Of a stretch of 64,000 nt of DNA, positions 9,942 through 22,700 are shown one piece after another. This DNA comes from Sapria himalayana (taxonomy: Eukaryota > Streptophyta > Magnoliopsida > Malpighiales > Rafflesiaceae). The stretch covers positions 213,922 to 277,921 of the forward strand of contig JAREIK010000742.1 of the NCBI GenBank assembly GCA_029783825.1, written 5' to 3'. The first letter of the stretch is position 1; each line of letters starts with the position of its first letter. The notes beneath the pieces are model-generated. The model was not told the DNA's origin, ran no database searches, and saw nothing but the letters and a program-made list of their open reading frames with translations. A program made the translations under genes and the position numbers.

Positions 9942-12900
9942 ATGGATAGATATATATTTTGGAATATTAGAGGGGTGGAAAATAACCCTTCGATAAATAG
10001 GCTTAAAAATCTGATTAAAACATATAAAATTGCCTTAGTAGTTATAGCAGAACCTATGACACAGCAGGATCAAATAATAAAATATAGTAGGATATTAGGG
10101 TTTAATAACTCATTTTCTAATTTAAATAGTAAACTCTGGTTAATGTGGCATAATAATCTAGACATTGAAATATTAAAAGACACAGAACAAATAATACACT
10201 TTAAAATGAATAAAAATACAGAAGATATAATATCGGTTGTATATGCTAAAAATGATAAAAAAGCTAGGTTGGTTTTATGGGAGGAAATGCGGGATATAGC
10301 ATCAAAAAACACTCCATGGTTAATAGGAGGAGATTTTAATGTAATTAGAAGTTCTTTAGAGAAGAAGGGAGGAAACACTCCAAACACAATAGCAATGTCT
10401 CAATTTAATGAGGCGATCTCTAAACCCAGTTTAATGGAAATAGCTTATACGGGCTCAAATTATACATGGTGTAACAACTGGAGTAAAAGAAGGCCAATTT
10501 GGGTCAGACTGGATAGGGTAATGTGTAATGCTAAGTGGGCAGCCTCGCATGGGTCTACATCGCTTAGGCATTTAAGCAAAACGTGTTCAGATCACTCTCC
10601 ACTTCTTATAACAATTCATCATAATAAAAGGAGCACATGAAGCTTTAAATTTCAAAATATGTGGGGAAAGCATCTAGAATTTGAAAAATTGGTGAAAGAA
10701 TCTTGGTCAGAGCCAGCACAGGGTAAACCGATGCAGGTTCTAATGTCCAAGTTAAATAGACTTAAAAAACATTTAAAATCATGGAATAAGGAAGTTTTTG
10801 GGAATATAAATCTGAAAATAAAACAAGCAGAAGAGAAGGTAGAAAAATTAGAAATTGAATATGATAATAAAAATGATGATAAGATTAGACAAGAATTAAA
10901 TAAGGCTAAAACTGAATTGAGTTTAAAATTACACATGGAGGAGGTATAGTGGAAACAACGAGCACAAATTAAATGGTTAAAAGAAGGCGATAGAAACACT
11001 AAATTTTTTCATAATATGAGAAATAAAAACTCAGAAAAATAGAATTAAAGCTTTAAAAAACACGGAAGGAAAATGGATAGAAGACAAGCAAATTGGAAAT
11101 CTCTTTGAAAATTTTTTTAAATCACACTTATGTGAGCATGTGTCTCACGAAGGGAACTCCTTAATACATGAGATCAGGGTTTCCATTACACAAGATCAAA
11201 ATCAAATGATGGAAAATATACCAAAGGAGGAAGAGGTAAAAAATGTGGTTTTTAATCTTGATAAAAATAGTGCAGCGGGCCCAAACGGCTGGAATAACTA
11301 TTTTTATCAGTTAAATTGGCCCATTATTAAACATGATCTAGTTTTAGCAATTAACAGCTTTTTCGTCGGTGCAGATATCCCTAAAGCCTGGGCAAACTCA
11401 TACATAGTTCTTATTCCTAAAAAAGACGCCCCACTAATATGTGAGGATTTCAGGCCAATAAGCTTGTGTAATGCGATTTATAAGATTTTAGCCAAAATAA
11501 TTCAGAACAGGTTAAGTAATATTTTGCCATTAATAATCTCACAAGAACAAACAGGTTTTGTTAAAAACAGACTGATGATTGAAAATATTAGGTTAGCATC
11601 AGAAATGATGAAAAACATTTCAGCTAAAACAAGAGGGCACAATCTAGCTATTAAGCTGGATTTGTCCAAAGCATTTGACAAGGTTGAATGGGATGTACTT
11701 TGCTTTGTACTGAGAAAATATGGTTTCTCCGAATTATGCATAGATTTAATTTATAGATGTGTTTCGAATGTTTGGGTTAGAATTATTATAAATGGAAATA
11801 TAGGTGAAGAATTCAAACCAAAAAGAAGTCTAAGGCAGGGAGACCCCTTATCCCCCTTACTATTTGATATATATCTTGAATTGCTTATTCTTAATTTAAA
11901 CAAAAGAATGTCGGAAGGGAAAATTTTACCTTTTAGACAACCTAAAAACACTCCGAGAATAGGTTGTTTGGCCTACGCTGATGATTTAATAATTTTCACA
12001 AATGCAAGTAAAGGATCTATAATATACTTTATAGAATTACTACAATTATTTAAATTAGAAACAGGTCAGGTTGTAAATAAAAAGAAGTGCCAGTTTATAC
12101 TGGGAAAAAAAGCTTCGGAGAAAGATATAAATAAAATTAAAAATTTAACTGGTTTCACTCAAAATAAGGGAGCTTTAATTTATTTAGGCTGCCCAATATT
12201 TGAAGGGAAATTGAGAGATGAATATTTAGCACCACTGTAAGAAAAAATGAGAAAGAAAATAGCAGGTAGGAAAGAGGACTTATTAGGATTTGGGGGACGA
12301 ATTACATTAATTTCGCACGTGCTTCAAAGCACGCTGGTTCATATCCTATCCGTAATACACCCTCCGAAGAAATTCACAAATAAAATAGAAATGGAGATGA
12401 CAAATTTTCTATGGGGTAAAAAAGATGGGAAGAATAAAATTCATTAGAAAAATTGGGGAGATATTTGTTATCCAAAAGCAGAGGCAGGTTTAGGAATAAT
12501 CTCTCTACAAGATATGGCCACCGCATGGGATTGCAAAGGATGGTGGAGGTTGAAGGAAAATGATAGTCTTTGGGCAAAATATATGAGGGCAAGATATTTA
12601 GAAAAGCAGCCTAAGAAAGTTTCAAATAATTGGAAAGCCTTGGAAAAACAAAAGGAAAAAGTAGAATCTCGTTCAATATTAAAAAAGAGTAGTTGGAAAT
12701 GGATCCTATCACCACAAGGTAATTTTACACTTAAATCGGTAAAGGAATTAATTAGGAAAAAAAAGCCCGTTCAATCTATATCTAAATGGGTCTGGAGGGC
12801 TGGTATCCCACAGAAAATGTGCTCGCTAGCATGAAAAGTAACAGCTAATGCAATACCTGTGGATACTAATGTTCAAAGAAAGGGCATTAAAATGGTGTCT

Positions 12901-13926
12901 AGATGTAAATGCTGCTTAGAGGAAGAAGAATCTATGGATCACCTATTTTCGAAAGGTAAAATCACTATACAGGTCTGGAAGAAATTTGATGAAACAAAGC
13001 AAATCATTAAAAGAGAAGATGGTTTAATTGAACGAATTAAAACATGGGAAAAAGTAATTTCTACTAATCCTACTAGAATTTCGCTTAATATGTACTTACC
13101 ATATGTAATAATATGGTGTATATGGAAGGCTCGAAATATGAGTAGATTTGAAGAAAAGAAAATGGACACGAATGTAATATCAAAAGAAATCAGGCAGGAA
13201 ATAAGTAACATATCAAATTTTAATCCTGTAATTTTAAATAAAATAAACATAGAAAAGAAAGCAGAACGGGAATGGTTCCTAAATATAAAAATAAATAAAC
13301 AATATTGGGCGAAAAGTATCTCTTGGCACAAACCTCTGGAAGGAAAACTCTCCTTAAATACGGATGGAAGCTTTAATAGGGACACAGGTATAGCGGGGGG
13401 AGGTGGATTAATAAGAGATTCTACAGGGACAGTTATGAAAGCTTTTACTACAGTTAGTGTAGCAGCCATGGCTCTACATTCAAAAATCAGAGCATTAAAT
13501 ATAGGTTTAACTGTTTGTAAAAAATTAGACTATAAGAATATTCAAATACAGGTAGATTCATTGTTATTAGTTAATTTAGTAACAAAGAAAGTATCTCTTT
13601 GGAAACATGAAGAGGAATTAGAAATTATTTTGAATCTCATAGAAGAACTGAATGCATCAATATTACATATATATAGAGAGCTAAACACCCCGGCAGACAA
13701 TCTTGCAAGGCTAGGATCGAAAAAAGGAGAAGCAGAATATGATGAGGTTACTCTGCCGATAAAAATAAAAGGTCTAGTGGAACTAGACAAGAATGCAATT
13801 CCCTATGTAAGAGTTAGAAAGGGTAGAAAGTTAGAGGTAGTTAAAACATTAATAGATTATATAGGTATAATAGAAGAGGAAAGGTTAATGGTAAAGAATG
13901 GGGTTCTCTTGGGGAATATGGTATAG
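9942..13926 (+). pseudogene. LINE ORF2: endonuclease, RT, zf-RVT, RNase H
   Basis: Nearly collinear along its whole length. The APE-like endonuclease (9942-10640) has YIFWNIRG, the EPM glutamate, GGDFN (near 10327) and SDHSPL (near 10587). The reverse transcriptase (about 11230-12240) has RPISLCN, KLDLSKAFD, RQGDPLSPLLF and YADD (11974-11985). A zf-RVT-like segment (CKCCLEEEESMDHLF) starts near 12905. RNase H has DGSF (near 13363) and QVDS (near 13555), but the middle catalytic glutamate is lysine (13483-13485). Damage is one frameshift near 11030 and stops at 10638, 10947, 12238, 12445 and 12832; those at 10947, 12445 and 12832 replace Trp and the one at 12238 fits a former CAA. ATG 9942 is the conserved ORF2 start. 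Confidence 0.92.
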
Positions 13927-14605
13927 ATGTATTTGTTTTTCTTAGCAGCGTAGCTCACTCAAAGCTTCATTCATTGGGAGGCAAGATTTGTTGGCACATG
14001 CAGTCTAAACCTCATTTGCCCTATTTCTTTGTTTATTGTATGTTTAAAAGTTTTATTTATGCTTATGAGAACAATGTTGCAAGGTCATGTGTTAATTAAT
14101 TAGTTAGGACGCTAGAACATTAGACGTTGGGGTATAGAATAGGTCTTGCTGTCATTAAGGAAGCAAATTTCAGATTTGCTAAGGTCAATGAGGGTACAGA
14201 AATGAAGCGGCTGTGGGGGAAAAATGGAGCACAAAGTTGTTGGGATACAACAATGAATTCCAGGTATAAATGGAAACATATACTATGCTGGAATGTTTTT
14301 TTGATGCAGGAATATTTGAGAGATTAAAGTTAAATAAAAGGAGGAGCACGTGAAGGCTATCTTACAATTTTACGTGGTAGAGAACACACAAAAGAAGCCT
14401 CTTGGATGCACTCCTGGAACAAAGTAAAGGCTGGAAAAATGTCTATTAAAAGACAAATACATAATGATCATCTAATCCAAAAAAAAAAGACACAATTAAT
14501 TAAGTGTCCGTATACATAAGATTTCTTTAGATTTAAATTTTATTGCTTAAGTTAAGTTAGTTAGGATTGAGTCAAGGGTGTAAGGGGATTAAAGGGTAGA
14601 CTCTA

Positions 14606-14663
14606 GTTTGTAAAAATGGTATTACTCCGTAAAAGAGAGGGCTATAATTAATAAACATCCTTT
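14606..14663 (+). other. LINE 3' terminal hairpin module, copy 4 (diverged)
   Basis: TTTGTAAAAATGGTATTACT replaces the usual form, and the loop is shortened (CCGTAAAAGA). The CTC/GAG core of the stem and the TATAATTAATAAA bridge are kept. The nonamer array starts right after. Confidence 0.75.
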
Positions 14664-14667
14664 AAAA

Positions 14668-16789
14668 AAAATAATAAGAATAAGAAGAATAAGAAGAATA
14701 AGGTGAATAAGAAGAATAAAAAGAATAAGAAGAATAAGAAGAATAAGAAGAATAAGAAGAATAAGATGAATAAGAATAATAATAAGAATAAAAAGAATAA
14801 GAAGAATAAGAAGAGTAAGAAGAATAAGAAAAATAAAAATAAAAAGTAGAATAATATGAATAAGTTGAATAAAATTATAATAAGAATATCTTGAATACGA
14901 AGTATAAAATGAATAAAATGAATAAATAGAATAAGAAGAATAAGAAAAATATGAATAATAAAAATAAGAATAAGAAGAATAATTAGAATATAAAGAATTA
15001 GAAGAATAAGAATAATAATAATAATAAGAAAAATAAAAATAATAAGAATAAGAATAATAAAAAGAATAAGTAGAATAAGAAGAATTAGTAGGTTAAAAAG
15101 AATCAATTGAATAACAAGAATTATAATATTTCGAAGTCTTAGGAGAATAAGAAGATAAATAAGAATAATAGAATAAGAATAATAAAAATAATAAGAAGAA
15201 TACGAAAAATAAAAAAATTTAGAAGAATTAGAATAAAAAGATGAATAAGAAGAATAAAAAGAATAAGACGAATAAAAAGAATAAAAAAAATAAGAAGAAT
15301 AAAAAGAATAAAAAGAATAAGATGAATACGAAGAATAAGAAGAAATATAAGAATAAGAAGAAAAATAAGAATAAGAAGAATAAAAATAAGAAGAATAAGA
15401 ATAATAAAATGAATAAGAATAATAATATGAAAAAAAAAATAAGAAGAATATGAACAATGAGAAGAATAAGAAGAATAATGGGAATAATAAGAATAAAGAT
15501 AATATGAAGATTAAAAATAAATAAGAAGAATAAGAAAAATTTGAAGAATAAAAAGAATAAGAAGTATAAGAGGAATAAAAAGAATATAATTATAAGAAGA
15601 ATAAGGATAATATATCAATAATAAAAATGATATGAATAAAAAGAATAAAAAGAATAAAAAGAATAAAAAGAATAAAAAGAATAAAAAGAATAAAAAGAAT
15701 AAAAAGAATAAATAGAATAAAAAGAATAAAAAGAATAAAACGAATAAGAAGAAGAAGAAAAAAAATAATAAGAATAAGAACATTAAGAAGAATAAAAACA
15801 ATAATAATATTAAGAAGAAACGGAACAATAAGAGGAAAAATAAGAATAATAAAAATAAGAAGAATAAAAAGAATAATAATATATAAAAAGAATATGTAGA
15901 ATAAAAAGATAACACAAATAAGAAGAATACCACAAAAAAAAATAGGAACAGTAAGAAGAATAAAAAGTATAAGTAAAATAATAAAAATAAGAAGAAGAAT
16001 GAGAATAAGATGAATTAAAATTATTATACTAATTATAAGAAAAAGATGTATAAGAAGAATATGAAGAATATGAAAAACTAGAAGAATAAAAAGAATAAGA
16101 AGAATAAGAAGAATGGAAGAATAAGAAAATAAGAAGAATAAAAAAATAAGAAGAATAAGAAAATAAGAAGAATAAGAAAATAAAAAGATTAAGAAGATTA
16201 AAAAGATTAAAAAGTATAATAAAAATAATAAGAGTAAGAAGAATAAGAAGAATAACAAGTTTAAGAAGGATAAAAAGAATAAGAAGTATAAGAAGAATAA
16301 TAAGAATAAAAAGATTAAAAAACAATTAGAAAAAGAAGAATTAGAAAAATAAAAAAAAGAAGAATAAGGAAAAAAAATGTATAATAAGAATAGCACGAAT
16401 AAGAAGAATAAAAAGAAAAAGAAGAACAATAAGAATAAGAACAATAAGAAGAATAAGAAGAATAAGAAAAATAAGAAAAATTAGAAGAATTAGAAGAATA
16501 AGAAAAAAGAATAAGAACAATAAAAAGAATAAGAAAAATAAGAAGAAGAAGAATTAGAAGAATAAGAAGAATATGCAGATTAAAAAGAATAAGAAAAATA
16601 AGTAGAATAAAACAAATAAGAAGAAAAAGAAAAATAAGTAGAATAAGAAGGATAAAAAGAATATGAAGTATATGAAGAATATGAAAAATATTAAGAATAA
16701 GAAAAATAATAAGAATAAAAAGAAAAAAATATTAAAAAGAATAAAAAGAATATGAAGAATATTAAGAATAAGAAAATTAAGAAGAATAA

Positions 16790-16826
<37 letters not shown>

Positions 16827-18240
16827 TAGATGAATAAGTACAAAACAAAGAATTAGAAGACATAGAAGAATAAGAAAAATAAGATGAATAAGAAGAATAA
16901 GAAAAATATGAATAATAACTATAATAACTATAATAACAAGCATAAGAAGAATAATTATAATTAGAAGAATAAGAACATTTAAAAGATTATAAAAAAATAA
17001 GATTAAGATGAATAACAAGATTAAGAAGAATAAACAGAATAATAATAATAATAATAATAATATGAAGAATTATAAGATTAAGCAGAATAAGAATAATTAT
17101 AAAACTTTCAAGAATAAGAAGAATAAAAATAAAAATAATAATAGAAATAATAATTAAAAAAGCATAATAAGAAGAATTAGAAGTCATAGAAGAATAATAA
17201 GATTTAGCAGAATAATAATATTAATAATAATAAAAAAAGAAAAATAAGAAGACTTATAAGATTTAGAAGAATTAGAAGAATAATAAAAATAACAAAAATA
17301 AGAAAAAGAAGAATAAATAGAATAAATAGAATAATATGAATAACTAGAATAATAAGAATAAGTAGAATAAGAAGAATAGAAAAATATGAAAAACAAGAAA
17401 AATAAGAAGACTAAGATGAATAAAAAGAATAGGAAAAATAAGAAGGATTAGCAGAATATTAATAATATGAAGAATAATAAGAATAAGAAAAATAAGAAGA
17501 ATAAAAAGAATAAAAATAATAAGAATGATAAGAAGAATAAGAACAATAAGAAGAATAAGAAGAATAAGAATAATAATAAGAATAAGAAGAATAATAAGAA
17601 TAAAAAAAAGAAGAAGATGAAGAATAATAAGTATAAGAAGAATAAGAAAAATAAGAAGAATAAGTAGAATACGAAGAATAAGAAGAATAAGAAGATAAGA
17701 AAAATAAGTAAAATAAGAAGATAAGAAGAAAAGGAAGAATAAGAAGATTAAGCAGAATAATAAGAATAAGTAGAATAATAAGAATATGAAGAATAAGAAT
17801 ATTATGAAGAATTATAAGAAAAAGTAGAATAAGAATAATTGAAAGACTTTAAAGAAGAAGAAGAAGAATAATAATAATAATAATTAGAATAAGTAGAAGA
17901 ATAATAATAATTTCAAGATTTAGAATAATAATAAGAATAATAAGATTATGTATAAATAAGAATAATATGAAAATAAGAATAATAAATAGTATAATAAAAA
18001 TAAGAAGAATAAGCAGAATATAAAGAAAATGAAGAATAAAAAGAATAAGAATAATAAGAATAATAAGAAGAATAACAATAATAAGAAGAATAAGAAGAAT
18101 AAGAAGAATAAGTAGAATAAGAAGAATAAAAATAATAAGAAGATTAAAAAAATAAAAACAATAAGATAAATAAGCAGAATAATAAAAATACAAAGAATTA
18201 GAAGAATTAGAAGTTTTAGATGAATAAGAAAAATAAGAAT
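14668..18240 (+). repeat. AATAAGAAG-type nonamer array 4 (unbroken paralogue of arrays 1 and 3)
   Basis: 3.6 kb of degenerate nonamers. Its part from about 15120 to 16410 matches array 831-2436, and its part from about 16505 to 18185 matches array 6682-8784, each in order and with similar spacing. The LINE copies at 2437-6681 have no counterpart here. A locally uniform block of AAAAAGAAT units (about nine) lies at 15637-15716, and (AAT)n runs lie near 16793-16826 and 17040-17061. Confidence 0.9.
15637..15716 (+). repeat. Homogenised AAAAAGAAT block
   Basis: About nine nearly perfect copies of one nonamer variant sit inside the otherwise degenerate array. This indicates recent slippage or local conversion with a 9-base rather than a 3-base step. 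Confidence 0.8.
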
Positions 18241-18246
18241 GGCTTC

Positions 18247-18265
18247 TCTCTAACATCTATAGAGA
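18247..18265 (+). promoter_or_regulatory. LINE 5' UTR hairpin, subfamily III
   Basis: TCTCT (18247-18251) pairs with AGAGA (18261-18265) around a 9-base loop, six bases inside the 5' end. Equivalent hairpins lie at the 5' ends of the copies ending at 39469 and 60234. A role in transcription start or RNA packaging is only inferred. Confidence 0.45.
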
Positions 18266-18336
18266 TAAAGTTTGTTTCATAGAGATAAAAACACCATTGT
18301 TGAAGCTCTCAAGCTTGAGTTATGTAAAATCTCTCT

Positions 18337-19655
18337 ATGATATTTAGCAAAAAATCATTTGCCTCGGTTATTAATGAATCTGGCATACTAAACCTAGTTT
18401 TTTGTATGAAAGAGGAGGCGCTAGTTGTCTGTTCTCAATGGAGGATATTGAAAAGCTTACTGCCCCATTTAATCTTAAACCTTTCAGTAAACTTTCTCAT
18501 GGGAGCCCCAAATTCGAAGACATGCATTTTTCAAAGCTTTTAAGCATTGGGACTCGGTAAGGATTGCATGTTCTGATGCAAAACATATATTGATTTAACT
18601 TAGGGAGGAAGAAGACTTCCTTCCATTATGGCTATGCTGGCAGTGGAGCATCTCAGGCTATCTAATGAGGTTGTTCAAATTGATGCCCGAATTTAATCCA
18701 AAGGAGGAATCCGTGCAAGCCTTGGTTTGGTTTTCTCTCCCTCATCTTCCATTTCATCTATTATGGAAGCACTCCTTATTCCATTTTGCTCGGTGTGTGG
18801 GTAAGCCTTGGCTAATGGATGAAGCTACAACATATATGACAAGGCCGATCATGGCAAGGGTGTGTGTGGAGTTGGATGTTACTGCTTCTTTTTTGAATAG
18901 AGTGTGGGTGGGTAATGGGCATTCAAGTGGGTATTGGCAAGATATAAATGCAGAAAACTTACTTCAATATTGTTTAAATTGTAAAAAATTGGGCCATTAA
19001 GTCTCAGAATGTATTGTAAAGGGAGGGCGAAGAGGATTATGTAGAACAGAATTGAGAGAGAGGGAGAAAATATTGGTAAGAAGGAGATAGGGAGATTGGG
19101 CAGATAGGGTAGAAGAGGTGAGGGTAGAGGATGGGTAGAAGGAGGGTTTAGCAGTAGGGGGGCGAGGAAGGTAGTAGGGTAGTTGAAGAGTTGGGGTGAG
19201 GGGAGGAAGATGTGGATAGAGAGAAAGGTAAAATAAAAATATTAGAAATAAAAAAATGGTTGGATGAAGGGGCTAATGAGATGGAGATGGTCGGGAGGAA
19301 GAGTTTGGGGAAGAGAGAGGCAAAAATAATAACAATAGAACTAGATTTAGAAAATGAAATAATAAACTTCAATAGAAAGAAAGTTGACCTTCTATCGGAG
19401 GAAGGAAACGAGGCTAAAAGCTAACACATATTGGCCATGCATGAAGAAATGCAAAGTTTAGACTTGGCATTGATACAAGATGATTCAAAGAAGATGGCTC
19501 AAAAAGAGTGGGATGGTTTACCGAATAGTAGAGATAGTGCAATAGAAGAAATAAAGTTGATGAGTTTTCAAATTAGCAAATTAAAATTAGAATGTAAGAA
19601 TGAGCAGCCTAAATCAAGTGTAATCAAAATTTCAAGATATAGAAAAAATATTTAA
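18337..19655 (+). pseudogene. LINE ORF1: DUF4283-like domain, broken zinc knuckle
   Basis: The start at 18337 gives FSKKSFASVINE, which matches LLNNKSFASILKG of the 42406-48625 copy. The DUF4283-like part is clear at 18665-18930 (MRLFKLMPEFNPKEES to ARVCVELDV). The zinc knuckle is CX2CX4H, then an in-frame TAA at 18998, then a spaced Cys, so the pattern is complete except for the stop. The segment 19212-19655 is charged and ends with the conserved helix AIEEIKLMSFQISKLK (about 19540-19600). Several frame changes separate these pieces. Confidence 0.8.
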
Positions 19656-19705
19656 ATATGTACTATGAAACAAGATGTAAAATAGAGCAGAAGCTAGTTT
19701 GAACA

Positions 19706-22700
19706 ATGTACAATAGTCTATATTTAAACATAAGAGGAGTAGGAAATACTCTTTCGATAAAAAGAATTAAAAAATTAATTAAAATGCATAAAATTAGAAT
19801 TGTGATAATAGTGGAACCTATGGTTAATAAGAATTCTTTAGAAATATATAAAAATAAATTAGGGCTAGAAAACACATTCTCTAATAATAATGTCAAGATA
19901 TGACTGTTATGAAAAAATAAAATTGATATATATATATTATTTTAGAGGCGGATCAAATCATTAATTTTAAGCTAAAAAAATACTGATCCAGTTATATCGG
20001 TGGTATATGCCAGTAACTCGGAAGAAAAAAGGAAAGATCTTTGGGATGAAATGAAGGAGATAACTGATAGAAATGCTCTATGGATCATAGATGGGGACTT
20101 TAACATAGCTAGAAATGATAAAGAAAAAAAGGAGGAAAGTCACCTGACCTGTCAGCTATAGCTCAATTTAATGAGGTAATTAATAATATGAACCTCATGG
20201 AGGCTGAGTATATGGGCCCTAATTTCACATGGTATAATAAGAGGAAAAATAGAGGAATGATCTGGTCTAGACATAATCGTATACTCTATAACATTAAATG
20301 GATGGAATACAATGGAGGGGTGAGTGTGAAACATTTGACCAGAAGATGCTCAGATCACATCCCCCTTCTTCTAAGTTTTAAAGTTAGAGAAAGAATTAAA
20401 GTTTTAAATATCAAAACATGTGGGGTTTGCATAACTAGTTTGATGAAATAGTAAGAAACTTAGGTCAAGGCCCAACATATGAAAATCCCACGTAGGCACT
20501 AGCTATAAAATTACGTAGGTTAAAATTAGAACTTAGGTGGAATAGAGAGAGATTTGGGAATATAAATAAGAATATTTAAGATGATGAATCTAAAGTCACC
20601 ATATTAGAAATAGAGCATGAGAATAACCATGACGAATCATCTAGAGTTAATTTAAATAAAGCAAATGCAGAATTAAAATTATTGCTACATATGGAGGAAA
20701 TATTTTGGAAACAAAGGGCCAAAGTAAATTGGCTCAAAAAAGGGGATAGAAATACTATGTTTTTAACACATTTACAAAATTAAAAATCAAAGACAAGAAA
20801 TAAAAGGAATCAAGAATGATATTCACAAGTGGATAGACGAGGTGGGAGAGTTTATTAAATATTTGGAAGATTACTTTAAAAGTTATCTTTGTGGTTACAG
20901 TCAACAAAGGGATGACTCCTTAATTCGACAAATAGATAAAAGAGTAACTGAAGAATAAAACAAACTATTAGAAGTGTGCCCTAGTGAGGAAGAGATTAAA
21001 GTTGCAGTCTTTAGTGGAAATGAAGATAGTGCAGTGGGTCTAGATGGATGGAATAATGTGTTTTATCAACAAACCTAGAATATAATAAATAAAGAGCTTA
21101 TGGCCGCAATTGCCTTGGTTTTTATAGGAGTAGAAATCACAAAATCATGGGAAAACTTATATATCATATTGATACACAAGAAGAATAATTCACAAAAAAA
21201 TGAGGATTATAGACCTATAAGTCTATTTAATTCGATGCATAAAATTATGACAAAAGTCCTACAGAATAGTGTAAATAGGGTAATTCCATCAATCATTTCG
21301 GTAGAATGACAGGTTTTATAAAAAATAGACTAATGATGGAAAAAATTAATTTAATTGAGAATTGATGAAAGAATTAGGGGCTAAAGTTAGGGGTCATAAT
21401 GTGATTATGAAGTTAGATTTGTCTAAAGCATTTGATAGAGTAGAATGAAATATTTTATGCTATACAATCAGTAAATTAGGATTCTCAAAATTCTAGATAG
21501 ATCTAATATATAGATGCATATTTAGCGCATTAATTAAAATTTTAATTAATGGGGTGGCAAGTGAAGAATTAAAGCTAGTTAGAGGACTTAGATAGGGGGA
21601 CCCATTATCCCCATTATTAATTATTATATATTTATTTATAGAATTGTTAATAATGAATTTAAAATGATAAATGAAGGAGGGTAAAATTATTAACTTTAAA
21701 CAACCTTGAAATACTTCGAATGTAAGCTACCTTGCTTATGTGGACGATTTAATTGTTTTTACAAATGTGGTGAGCACATCACTGAAGAATATGCTGAAAC
21801 TATTTGATATAATAGAGGAAGAAATGGGGTAACAACTTAATAAAAATAAATGCCTATTTGTGGTTTCGAGTAAAACACCTGAAATAATAATTCAAAGAGT
21901 TAAAAGAATTATTGGTTTTGAGTAGAGTAAGAGGCATTAATGTACTTGGGATATCCTATATATGAGGAAAGACTAAAAGAAGAATATCTAACATTACTAA
22001 TGAATAAATTAAGAGGTAAAATAGTGAGATGGAAGGAGAACATGTTAAGTATGGCGAGTTGAATCACATTAATCAAACATGTTCTTCAAGGAACTATTAC
22101 ACATATCTTAATGTCCTTACGACCGTCAAAGAAGGTCTTGAACATCTTAGAAAAAATAATCTGGAAAAAATAATCTACATTGGAAAAAATGGGATGATAT
22201 ATGTTGTTTAAAGGAGGAAGCGGGTCTAGGTCTGAACAAATTAAATCATATGGCCAAAGCTTGGGCATGCAAGAACAGGTAGAGGCTCAAGTAGAATGAT
22301 AGCCTATGGGCGAGATATATGAAAGCTAGATATGGGTCAGGAAATAAAGCATGTAAGAATGCCAAAACAACATCTGGAAGTTGGAACATGATGCTTAAAC
22401 AAAAGGAATTATTTAAAAGTAATGCATGCCTAATCAACAATGAAAGGAGATGGACTCTAAATCCACATGGGAGGTTCATGCTTAAAAGTGAAAAAATATT
22501 AGTAAGAAAATATAAAATTAGTCAAGAAGTTTTTAAGGGAGCCTTGGTGAAAAAGTTTCCCACAAAAAATTAATGTATTTATGTGGAAGCTTTTATTGAA
22601 TGCCATTCCGGTGGATTCAAATATTCAGATGAAAGGGGTTAAATTAGCTTCTAGATGTGAATTCTTTTATACTAGCATAGAAAGTGAAAATCTTTTATTT

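Larger units (their letters stand above)
8785..14667 (+). mobile_element. Nearly full-length L1-type LINE, subfamily II
   Basis: A 5.9-kb element holding most of ORF1, all of ORF2 and a 3' UTR (13927-14667). It begins inside the ORF1 N-terminal region: the GRPRAIEVQ motif of the related 42406-48625 copy aligns at about 8790. It therefore lacks the 5' UTR and roughly 70 codons. Both ends abut nonamer array of the same polarity. Confidence 0.9.

Noticed and set aside
2437..14667. Fungal-type repeat-induced point mutation as cause of the stops
   Set aside because: The transition bias fits, but element families (CACTA, hAT-like MITE, plant-type ORF1) indicate a plant, where deamination of methylated cytosine is a sufficient explanation.
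831..18240. Similarity of arrays 1 and 3 to array 4 as mere low-complexity coincidence
   Set aside because: The matching landmarks are irregular words that break the nonamer pattern, and they recur in the same order with similar spacing. I still list the alignment as needing a proper test.
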